DNA of 11,497 bases from Candidatus Scatomorpha stercoravium. GTDB taxonomy: Bacteria > Bacillota > Clostridia > Oscillospirales > Oscillospiraceae. Below are positions 6,552 through 11,497 of this stretch, piece by piece. A program made the position numbers and the translations under genes. The DNA lies in contig DVKN01000143.1 in NCBI GenBank assembly GCA_018716005.1, positions 1 through 11,497 of the forward strand, given 5' to 3'. Numbering within the stretch: position 1 is the stretch's first letter; every line of letters begins with the position of its first letter. The notes under the pieces were generated by a model, which saw only the letters and a list, made by a program, of their open reading frames with translations, did no database searches and had not been told where the DNA came from.

Positions 6552-7532
6552 TCAGCCCTTGGCGGCCTGTTTGGCGGCCACCTTGGCGCGGCGCTTCTCC
6601 TCGTACCTGTGCATCAGGTTGACGAAGATGGGGCAGAGTATCGCGGTGACGATGCAGCTAGCGGCCATCTGGGCGGTAGCCGCGGTGACATAAGGCGCAA
6701 GCGTGGTGTCTGCGTTCGCGACGGCGGCCGGGGTGCCGGCGGCGTTGCCGGCGGTGGTGCCGATGGCGGCGCCGCACTCAGCGTGCTTGCTGCGGATGAG
6801 CCTCATGCAGAGGTAGCCCGCGCCGCCGGTGAGGATGCAGCAGAGGACGCCGAGGAGGATGCCGGAGAGGCCGGCGCTGATGAGCTGGCCGAAGTTGAGG
6901 CCGGCGCCGAGGGGGAACGCGAAGAACGGAATGAGCATGGTAGCGCCCGGCTCGCAGAACTTGCGGATGTCCTCGTCGAGGTTGCCGAGGATGAGGCCGA
7001 CCAGGATGGGGGCGATGCAGCCGACGAGGATCCAGGCGTCGATCTCGGCTATGCCGGTAGCGCCCATGGCCACCATGGTGAGGAAGGGTCCGTCGTTGAT
7101 GGACAGTATGGAGACGGCGCCGACGTCGGTCGCGTCGCCGAACTCGCCGGAGAGGGCCGCGTAGAGGCCGCCGTTGGAGTTGGTGATGGCGCCGATGAAG
7201 GCGAGCGGGGTGATGCCGAGCACGCCGGCGGGGCCCCAGATGTTGTTGACGAGCAGGCCGATGGCCGCGCCGATGAGGAACTTGATGACCGTCAGGATGA
7301 CGCCCTTGGCCAGGGGTATGCCGGCGGACTTGACGTTAATCTGAGCGCCGTTGCAGAACAGGAACACGGCGAGGATAGGCATGGCGCCGCTCTTCCACAG
7401 GTAGGTGGTGAACGTGCCGTCGCCGCCGATGGTGATGAGGCCGGGAGCCCAGGTGTTGAGCGCGGCGCCCAGCAGCAGAGGTATGACCATCAGGCCGCCA
7501 GGGAGTTTCTTAACAGTCTGTAGAATTTTCAT
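6552..7532 (-). CDS. kdgT: 2-keto-3-deoxygluconate permease family transporter (KdgT-like)
   Basis: This 326-residue, very hydrophobic protein has about ten membrane segments (for example around 14-30, 50-62, 77-97, 102-118, 149-160, 166-183, 199-213, 219-246 and 286-306). It ends in a basic tail, as expected for a cytoplasmic C-terminus. Its length is essentially that of Escherichia coli KdgT. Family-like motifs are NSNGGLYAAL (118-127), FGDATDVGA (131-139), INDGPF (145-150) and GTTAGNAAGTPAA (258-270). The family imports 2-keto-3-deoxygluconate with protons, and homologues sit in many sugar-acid loci, so the actual substrate may be another hydroxy- or keto-acid. It is the first structural gene after the promoter. 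The ribosome binding site is GAGGAGG, about 10 bases before the ATG. Confidence 0.92.
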   Translation of the reverse strand: MKILQTVKKLPGGLMVIPLLLGAALNTWAPGLITIGGDGTFTTYLWKSGAMPILAVFLFCNGAQINVKSAGIPLAKGVILTVIKFLIGAAIGLLVNNIWGPAGVLGITPLAFIGAITNSNGGLYAALSGEFGDATDVGAVSILSINDGPFLTMVAMGATGIAEIDAWILVGCIAPILVGLILGNLDEDIRKFCEPGATMLIPFFAFPLGAGLNFGQLISAGLSGILLGVLCCILTGGAGYLCMRLIRSKHAECGAAIGTTAGNAAGTPAAVANADTTLAPYVTAATAQMAASCIVTAILCPIFVNLMHRYEEKRRAKVAAKQAAKG

Positions 7533-7579
7533 TTTTCCTTTTCCTCCTCAGAGTCGGGTTTAAAATAAGCAAAAAGCAT
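7529..7579 (-). CDS. Possible 16-codon leader ORF overlapping kdgT
   Basis: An ATG directly at the base of the leader hairpin opens a 16-codon frame (MLFAYFKPDSEEEKEK). Its TGA shares bases with the kdgT ATG in an ATGA overlap. A perfect Shine-Dalgarno lies upstream, but 31 bases away in linear distance. If the 23-base hairpin between them folds, the effective spacing is 8 bases. The overlap and the spacing suggest a translated, coupled leader peptide. So short an ORF can arise by chance, and kdgT has its own ribosome binding site, so confidence is low. Confidence 0.25.
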   Translation of the reverse strand: MLFAYFKPDSEEEKEK

Positions 7580-7602
7580 CCGCAGCACGTCCTGAACTGC
7601 GG
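7580..7602 (-). promoter_or_regulatory. Leader hairpin in the kdgT 5' UTR
   Basis: On the transcribed strand CCGCAG (complement of 7597-7602), an 11-base loop and CTGCGG (complement of 7580-7585) form a 6-bp stem, followed by ATGCTTTTTGC. It could bridge the upstream Shine-Dalgarno to the leader ATG. It could also act as a weak attenuator, because five T follow after four bases. The stem is short and the loop large, so a terminator role is doubtful. Confidence 0.4.
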
Positions 7603-7610
7603 TTATTCTT

Positions 7611-7619
7611 TCACCTCCT
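7611..7619 (-). promoter_or_regulatory. Orphan perfect Shine-Dalgarno AGGAGGTGA
   Basis: This nine-base sequence is fully complementary to the usual 16S rRNA 3' end, yet no ATG, GTG or TTG lies at normal spacing downstream in the linear sequence. The next start codons lie in or just after the leader hairpin. A match this good in the 5' UTR suggests ribosome loading that depends on folding, or a regulatory standby site. Confidence 0.45.
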
Positions 7620-7645
7620 GTTCAATTTTTCTCCCATAATCTGGC

Positions 7646-7657
7646 TTGATATACCAA
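7646..7657. promoter_or_regulatory. Candidate GntR (FadR/UxuR-type) operator
   Basis: TTGATATACCAA (minus strand TTGGTATATCAA) is an imperfect palindrome with one mismatched base pair. It closely resembles the TTGGTATACCAA core known for UxuR/ExuR and other FadR-subfamily GntR regulators of hexuronate and sugar-acid genes. It lies roughly 40-50 bases downstream of the predicted transcription start, where a bound repressor could block elongation. No regulator gene is in the window, so the pairing is inference. Confidence 0.4.
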
Positions 7658-7670
7658 ATTACATAATCTC

Positions 7671-7686
7671 GCCCACACACATGGGC
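7671..7686. promoter_or_regulatory. Dyad GCCCA-N6-TGGGC just downstream of the promoter
   Basis: A perfect 5-bp inverted repeat with a 6-base CACACA spacer lies at about +8 to +23 from the predicted start site, a usual place for a repressor operator. It could also form a small hairpin at the 5' end of the mRNA. I cannot match it to a known regulator. Confidence 0.3.
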
Positions 7687-7700
7687 CGTTTATGGTGTTA

Positions 7701-7729
7701 ATTATACAATGCCGTATTTATAAAGTCAA
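7701..7729 (-). promoter_or_regulatory. Sigma-A promoter of the sugar-acid operon
   Basis: On the minus strand TTGACT (complement of 7724-7729) and a consensus TATAAT (complement of 7701-7706) are separated by exactly 17 bases. Transcription would start near 7694, leaving a leader of about 160 bases before kdgT. The flanks are AT-rich in an otherwise GC-rich region. No other promoter of this quality was seen in the window, so it probably drives the whole operon. Confidence 0.85.
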
Positions 7730-7775
7730 GCGCCTTTTACGGAGGGCAGTACAATTTGACTAAGGGAATTTAATT

Positions 7776-7818
7776 AAAAAAGCACACAACAGCGCTTTAA
7801 AAGTACGCTGTTGTGTGC
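7776..7818 (-). terminator. Strong intrinsic terminator downstream of the aldolase remnant
   Basis: GCACACAACAGCG (7782-7794) pairs perfectly with CGCTGTTGTGTGC (7806-7818) around an 11-base loop. On the minus strand the stem is followed by six T and then AATTAAA. It closes the transcript from the aldolase remnant and insulates the kdgT promoter, which lies about 50 bases further on. The stretch 7819-7939, between this hairpin and the aldolase stop, shows no gene or clear signal. Confidence 0.9.
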
Positions 7819-7939
7819 ATGATTCAGATGGATTCGGGGTTTCCGCTTGCAGTTTAGTGCAAAACATTTGTTTACTATCACATTCCCCGCGGCCTGCCGC
7901 GCGGCGGTGGTCATACCGCGCAATGGCAGGGACTGTGAG

Positions 7940-8515
7940 TCAATTGCCCGAAAAGAGTCGCATTTTCGCGAGGACGGCGGCCTTCACGGCCTCAACTTCT
8001 CCGGGGATCAGGTCGGTAAGCCCGCAGCCCTCCCGCCAGCCGTCATGCGCCGCGCGCGCGGCGGCGGCGTTGACGTCTGTAAATATGTTTATCTTTGCGA
8101 CGCCCCGGCGTATGGCCTCGCGGAAATCCGCGTCCGATAGCCCCGAGCCGCCGTGGAGCACAAGCGGGCAGTCCACCGCCTCGCGTATGCGGCTTATGCG
8201 CTCGAAATCGAGCCTGGGCGGGAACCTGTACGCGCCGTGGGCCGTGCCGACGGCGACGGCCAGCGCGTCCACGCCCGTGCGGGAGACGAAGTCGCGCGCC
8301 TGCTCGGGGGAGGTGTAGAATTCCTCGGGGATATGTCCGTCAGCGGCGGACGCCTGGGAGTCATTATCCCCCACGTGTCCGAGCTCCGCCTCGATGCTCG
8401 CGCCGCAGGAGTGCGCTATTTTCGCCATCTCGGCAGTGCCGATAACCACGGGCTCGCCGAGCTTCTCCGCCGGGGAGAGCCTCGAGCTTTTGGACAGGCT
8501 GGAGCAATAGAAAGC
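7940..8515 (-). pseudogene. Class II (zinc-dependent) fructose-bisphosphate/tagatose-bisphosphate-type aldolase remnant
   Basis: The frame shows the C-terminal part of a class II aldolase: IEAELGHVG, FYTSPEQARDFVSRTGVDALAVAVGTAHG, PLVLHGGSGL and KINIFTDVN. It retains the zinc histidines of the GTAHG and LHGGSG motifs. Upstream in the same frame, AEKLGEPVVIG looks like the second beta strand of the family (near residues 37-47) but runs straight into TAEMAKIAHS (near residue 115). About 65-70 residues with the HLDH metal/catalytic motif are therefore missing. Before it, only a degenerate AFYCSSLS-like piece remains, and homology stops at the ribF terminator, so the first 20 or so residues are also absent. 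A GTG at 8447-8449 could begin a 169-residue product, but it has no good ribosome binding site and would lack the catalytic Asp and a zinc ligand. Family is sure; being non-functional is a strong inference. Confidence 0.85.
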
Positions 8516-8549
8516 CCGGGGGGCGTATCCGATAAGATACGCCCCCGGG
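8507..8549 (-). terminator. Intrinsic terminator after ribF
   Basis: On the plus strand, a C3-G6 arm ending CGTATC (8515-8529) pairs with GATACG-C5-G3 (8536-8549), a 14-bp stem with one bulged G. On the minus strand it is followed by CTTTCTATT, a moderate T-rich tract. It lies a few bases after the ribF stop and probably ends the rbfA-nrnA-truB-ribF transcript. The tail overlaps the first recognisable codons of the aldolase remnant. Confidence 0.8.
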
Positions 8550-8553
8550 TTGT

Positions 8554-9456
8554 TTATCCTATTGATGCGAAGTAGGCGCGCGTGCTCTCCGCGTCGTGCA
8601 GTATCTGCGCGCGCAGCTCGCCGGTATCGGCGAATTTCCGCTCGTCGCGCAGGAATTTGTGGAACTCGACGCGCACGGTGTGGTCGTAGAGGTCGCCGCT
8701 GAAGTCGAGGATGAAGCTCTCGACGCTCACGCGGTCGCTGCCGGAGACGGTCGGGCGCACGCCAACGTTCGTGACGGCCATGTGCTCCGCGCCGTTATCC
8801 AGGAAGACCTTCGCCGCGTAGACGCCGTGGCGCGGCACGAGCACGCCCTCGGCGAAGCGCATATTGATGGTCGGCGTGCCGAGCTTCCCGCCGAGCTGGA
8901 AGCCGTAATGCACGGTGTCGACCAGGCAGTGCGGGTGGCCGAGCAGGCGGTTCGCCTCCTCGATGTCGCCCTCGGCTATGCACTTCCTTATCCGCGTCGA
9001 GCTCACGACCTCGCCATCCACTCGCACGGCGTCGATAATGTCGCAGCCGAGGCCGTGCTCAGAGCACCAGCCGGCTATCTTCACGGCCCTGCCCTCGCCC
9101 CGGTAGCCGCAGGAGAAATCGTAGCCCACGACGACGTGGACGGCGTGGAGCTCGTCCACGAGCGAGCGCATGAACTCCTGCCAGGGCATCTGCATGACTG
9201 CGCGGTTGAAGTGGATGAAAATCACGCTCTCTATCCCGTAGACGCGGCGGATTATCTCCGCGCGGCCCTCGGGCGAATTTATGAGCGGCACCTCCACGCC
9301 CTTTACGAGCGTGTCGGGATGCGTGTCAAAGGTCAGCACCGCCGGCGTCACACGGCGCTCGGCTGCGCGGCGTCGGGTCATCTCCATGAGCGCCGCGTGC
9401 CCCAGATGCACCCCGTCGAAAAAGCCCAGGGCTATAACTCTCTTTGTATCAGGCAT
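8554..9456 (-). CDS. ribF: Bifunctional riboflavin kinase / FAD synthetase
   Basis: This 300-residue protein has the usual two domains. The N-terminal FMN adenylyltransferase domain shows GFFDGVHLGH (11-20), TFDTHPD (42-48), VGYDFSCGYRGEG (110-122) and SSTRIR (152-157). The C-terminal riboflavin kinase domain shows LGTPTIN (192-198), NVGVRPTV (230-237), ILDFSGDLY (249-257) and the FHKFLRDERKF helix (265-275). It converts riboflavin to FMN and then FAD in the cytoplasm. Translation starts at an ATG 3 bases after the truB stop, with GAGG 8 bases upstream. It is the last gene of the ribosome-maturation operon, the usual order in Bacillota. Nothing unusual was seen. Confidence 0.97.
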   Translation of the reverse strand: MPDTKRVIALGFFDGVHLGHAALMEMTRRRAAERRVTPAVLTFDTHPDTLVKGVEVPLINSPEGRAEIIRRVYGIESVIFIHFNRAVMQMPWQEFMRSLVDELHAVHVVVGYDFSCGYRGEGRAVKIAGWCSEHGLGCDIIDAVRVDGEVVSSTRIRKCIAEGDIEEANRLLGHPHCLVDTVHYGFQLGGKLGTPTINMRFAEGVLVPRHGVYAAKVFLDNGAEHMAVTNVGVRPTVSGSDRVSVESFILDFSGDLYDHTVRVEFHKFLRDERKFADTGELRAQILHDAESTRAYFASIG

Positions 9457-9459
9457 AGG

Positions 9460-10338
9460 TCAAACCTCGAAAAAGCTCTTTATCGTATGCAGTACTCCGT
9501 CCTTCACGGTACCGAGCAGCAAAAACTCGCCGCTTTTGGCGTAAACGCGGCACTCGCCCTCGAAATCCGCGGCGAGGCGCACATCCGCGCCGCAGCGCAG
9601 CGCCTTCTCCGCGCGCGCGTCCTCTATTATGAGCTCCGGATATCCCGCGAAGAGCGAGTCCACGGGCAGGATGCAGTTTTCAACGCCGCGGCGCTCTATC
9701 TCCCCGAGCGCCAGCGCGTCCTCGACGCGGAAGGCGCCCGAGTAGGTGCGCCTCAGCGCGCTCATGCACCCCCCGCAGCCGAGCGCCTCGCCTATGTCCG
9801 CGCAGAGCGAGCGGATATAGGTACCCTTCGAGCACTCGACGGCGAGCTCATAGTCCCCGTCCGGCAGCGGGCCGGAGCAGTCCAGGCGCATTATGTTAAC
9901 CTTCCTCGCCTTCCGCTCGACCTCTCCCCCGGCGCGGGCTATCTCGTAGAGCTTGCGCCCGCCGACCTTTATGGCGGAGTACATGGGCGGGACCTGCTCG
10001 ATTTCGCCCGTGAAGCGCGGCAGGGCGGCGAGGATTTCGTCCAAAGCCGGCATTCGCCCGCCCTCGCTGAGCACGCGGCCCTCGGTGTCGAGCGTGTCGG
10101 TGGTCATGCCGAAGCGTATGCGCGCGGAATAGCCCTTGACCTGGGCCTCGGCGAATTCGGCGGCGCGGGTGGCGCGGCCGACGAGCACGACGAGCACGCC
10201 CGTGGCCATGGGGTCGAGCGTCCCCGCGTGGCCGACGCGGCGGGTATGCGCGAGGCCGCGGGTCTTGCCCACGACGTCGTGGCTCGTCCAGCCCGCGGGC
10301 TTATCCACAATCAGGATACCGTTCAAAGCTGCGGGCAT
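9460..10338 (-). CDS. truB: tRNA pseudouridine(55) synthase TruB
   Basis: This 292-residue protein makes pseudouridine 55 in the T-loop of tRNA. Motifs: NGILIVDKPAGWTSHDVV (6-23), GHAGTLDPMATG with catalytic D42, IRFGMTTDTLDTEG (74-87), PPMYSAIKVGGRKLYE (117-132) and CSKGTYIRSLCADIG (169-183). A PUA-like C-terminal region follows (about 232-290). The frame is open further upstream, but that part lies inside nrnA and is unrelated. Two starts are possible: the ATG at 10336-10338 used here, or the TTG at 10324-10326. The TTG would give the family-typical MNGILIVDKPAG and a 4-base TTGA overlap with the nrnA stop. Neither has a strong ribosome binding site, so coupling to nrnA is likely. The function is certain; only the start is open. 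Confidence 0.95.
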   Translation of the reverse strand: MPAALNGILIVDKPAGWTSHDVVGKTRGLAHTRRVGHAGTLDPMATGVLVVLVGRATRAAEFAEAQVKGYSARIRFGMTTDTLDTEGRVLSEGGRMPALDEILAALPRFTGEIEQVPPMYSAIKVGGRKLYEIARAGGEVERKARKVNIMRLDCSGPLPDGDYELAVECSKGTYIRSLCADIGEALGCGGCMSALRRTYSGAFRVEDALALGEIERRGVENCILPVDSLFAGYPELIIEDARAEKALRCGADVRLAADFEGECRVYAKSGEFLLLGTVKDGVLHTIKSFFEV

Positions 10339-11276
10339 TTCTCGTCTATCGCCCCGAGCATCAGCTCGAGCGCCTCCTCCGGGCCGCAGTGCAGGGTGAC
10401 GCCGGCGGCCATGGCGTGCCCGCCGCCGCCGTAGACGGCGCAGACCTCGCTCACGTTCCAGCCGGGCTTGCTGCGGGCGGAGACCTTGGTCTCGCCCTCG
10501 GCCACCTCGCGCAGCGTGAGGCTTATCTCGCTGCCCTCCGCCTTCCCGGCGAGGCCCGCGAGGTCGTCGCAGTCGTTGTCGTCCGCGCCGCACTCGGCGA
10601 GCATGGCGAGCGTCACGATGTTCACGCTGACCTTCCCGCCCTTATAATAGCGCATACCCGTGAGCATCCGCCCCTCGAGCGCCATGCGCGCGCGGCTCAT
10701 GGTGCGGAAGAGCGCGATGTTGAGCTCCGAGTTGTCCGCGCCCGCGTCAATCAGCTCGGCGGCGGCGCGGAGGGTCGCGGCGTTGGTGTTCGAGTACTGG
10801 AAGCAGCCCGTGTCCGTGCTGACGGCCATATAGAGCAGCTTCGCCTCCTCGGCGTCTATGCCGCCGCAAAGGGCCTTTATTATCTCCAGCACCAGCTCGC
10901 CGCAGCTCGAGCGCTCGGCGGCGAGGCAGAGGTTCTCGGCGAAACGGCTGTTCGAGGGGTGATGGTCGATGGCCAGTGGTATCGGCCCCGTCACGCCCTC
11001 GGGGAAGAGCCCCTCGCTCGCCACGTCGACGGTGACGGGCGTGACAGGCTTAGCCCCCTCGCCGGCCAGGTAGGGCGCGACAAAGGGGCGGTGGTTATTG
11101 ATGGTTTCGGGGTTATCGAGGCACCAGGCCCGCTTCCCCGCGCGCCGGAGCGCGCTGCACAGCGCCGCGCCCGAACCGAGCGTGTCCCCGTCCGGGCGGC
11201 GGTGGCTGATTATAAGGTAGTCGTCGCTCTCGAGCAGCCAGGCGGCGCACTCACTCGCTGTCAGCATTCTGCTCAT
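10323..11276 (-). CDS. nrnA: DHH/DHHA1-family phosphoesterase, NrnA-type oligoribonuclease / pAp phosphatase
   Basis: This 317-residue protein has the DHH domain with SHRRPDGD (24-31), AIDHHPSN (102-109) and VSTDTGCF (152-159), which supply the acidic residues and histidines of the two-metal site. The C-terminal DHHA1 domain ends in GGGGHAMAAG (283-292). NrnA degrades very short RNA oligonucleotides and dephosphorylates 3'-phosphoadenosine 5'-phosphate. The start ATG at 11276 has GAGG about 6 bases upstream and lies inside the rbfA end (26-base overlap); a second ATG at 11267 is possible. The 3' end overlaps truB. Its place between rbfA and truB is the standard Bacillota arrangement. Confidence 0.95.
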   Translation of the reverse strand: MSRMLTASECAAWLLESDDYLIISHRRPDGDTLGSGAALCSALRRAGKRAWCLDNPETINNHRPFVAPYLAGEGAKPVTPVTVDVASEGLFPEGVTGPIPLAIDHHPSNSRFAENLCLAAERSSCGELVLEIIKALCGGIDAEEAKLLYMAVSTDTGCFQYSNTNAATLRAAAELIDAGADNSELNIALFRTMSRARMALEGRMLTGMRYYKGGKVSVNIVTLAMLAECGADDNDCDDLAGLAGKAEGSEISLTLREVAEGETKVSARSKPGWNVSEVCAVYGGGGHAMAAGVTLHCGPEEALELMLGAIDEKCPQL

Positions 11277-11497
11277 CTTTTTCCTCGATTTCCTCTATCA
11301 TGCGGCTTATCCTCGCGCCGTACTCTATCGAGTGGTCTATTTCAAAGACCAGCTCGGGCGTATAGCGCAGGCTCAGCGAAGAGCCGAGCTCGCGCCGCAG
11401 CCAGGGCGCACAGCTCTTGAGCCCGCGCCTGAACTCCTTTTCATTCAGCTCGCCGAGGACGGAGAGCCAGACCTTCGCGTACCTGAGGTCGCCCGTC
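11251..11497 (-). CDS. rbfA: Ribosome-binding factor A, C-terminal part (start outside window)
   Basis: The frame enters from the right edge and gives 81 residues before the TGA at 11251-11253. It includes DLRYAKVWLSVLGE near the start, then LKSCAPWLRRELG, LRYTPELVFEID and YGARISRMIEEI. This is the KH-like fold of RbfA from its second strand onward, followed by a short acidic tail. RbfA binds the 30S subunit during 16S rRNA maturation and cold adaptation. About the first third is missing. Its end overlaps the nrnA start, which points to coupled translation in the infB-rbfA-nrnA-truB-ribF type operon. It is too short and open-ended for more detail, but the match is clear. Confidence 0.9.
   Translation of the reverse strand, partial: TGDLRYAKVWLSVLGELNEKEFRRGLKSCAPWLRRELGSSLSLRYTPELVFEIDHSIEYGARISRMIEEIEEKDEQNADSE

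Noticed and set aside
7678..7697. Possible CcpA cre site near the promoter (CATAAACGGCCCAT)
   Set aside because: Only the central AAACG agrees with the cre pattern; the symmetric half is missing.
7782..7818. The ACACAACAGCG inverted repeat as an insertion-sequence end or attachment site
   Set aside because: Both arms are adjacent with an 11-base loop and a T tract on one side, which is a terminator. No transposase, integrase or target duplication is visible.
10339..10593. Upstream extension of the truB frame to 10593
   Set aside because: It is an Arg/Gly-rich shadow of nrnA, and TruB homology begins at NGILIVDKPAG.
1..11497. CRISPR arrays, tRNA or rRNA genes, phage or toxin-antitoxin genes
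   Set aside because: No regularly spaced repeats, no tRNA-like cloverleaf ends and no matching protein motifs were seen on reading either strand.

Overview
The window is G+C-rich bacterial DNA. It probably comes from a Bacillota (Clostridia-like) genome, because the gene order rbfA-nrnA(DHH)-truB-ribF is typical of that phylum. The promoter that can be read has near-consensus sigma-A hexamers, and AGGAGG-type ribosome binding sites are common. The exact genus cannot be read from the sequence. Apart from a short gene end at the left edge (1-111, + strand), every real gene is on the minus strand, so transcription runs right to left.

Right part (11497 down to about 8507): the 3' end of a ribosome-maturation operon. 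It holds the C-terminal part of rbfA, the DHH-family oligoribonuclease/pAp phosphatase nrnA, tRNA pseudouridine synthase truB and the FAD/FMN synthesis gene ribF. These are packed with overlaps or gaps of a few bases and end at a GC-rich hairpin. Directly after it lies a broken class II (zinc) aldolase. It keeps its C-terminal two thirds but has lost the N-terminus and an internal block with the HLDH metal/catalytic motif. A strong intrinsic terminator (7776-7818) closes this section.

Middle (7533-7775): a gene-poor control region. It has a sigma-A promoter (TTGACT-17-TATAAT), two dyads downstream of the predicted start site that could be operators, an orphan perfect Shine-Dalgarno, a hairpin, and a possible 16-codon leader ORF that overlaps the start of the first structural gene.

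Left part (7532 down to 161): a seven-gene sugar-acid operon in the order kdgT-type permease, larA-type nickel hydroxyacid racemase/epimerase, glycerate kinase, pdxA2-type 4-phospho-threonate/erythronate dehydrogenase, DUF1537 four-carbon acid-sugar kinase, then UxaA-family dehydratase as separate SAF (small) and catalytic (large) subunits. A strong terminator-like hairpin with seven T lies inside the operon, between larA and the glycerate kinase. A bidirectional terminator (117-155) ends the operon against the convergent gene at the left edge.

Working model (inference): a hydroxy- or keto-acid enters through the permease and LarA inverts its C2 hydroxyl, for example D-erythronate to D-threonate or L- to D-glycerate. 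The DUF1537 kinase and PdxA2 then convert four-carbon acids to dihydroxyacetone phosphate and CO2. The glycerate kinase sends glycerate into lower glycolysis, and the split UxaA enzyme dehydrates (or eliminates from) a further acid. The C2 dehydrogenase and isomerase of the described threonate/erythronate pathways are not in the window, so the LarA homologue is the obvious candidate for the stereochemical step. That makes this the most interesting part of the window.
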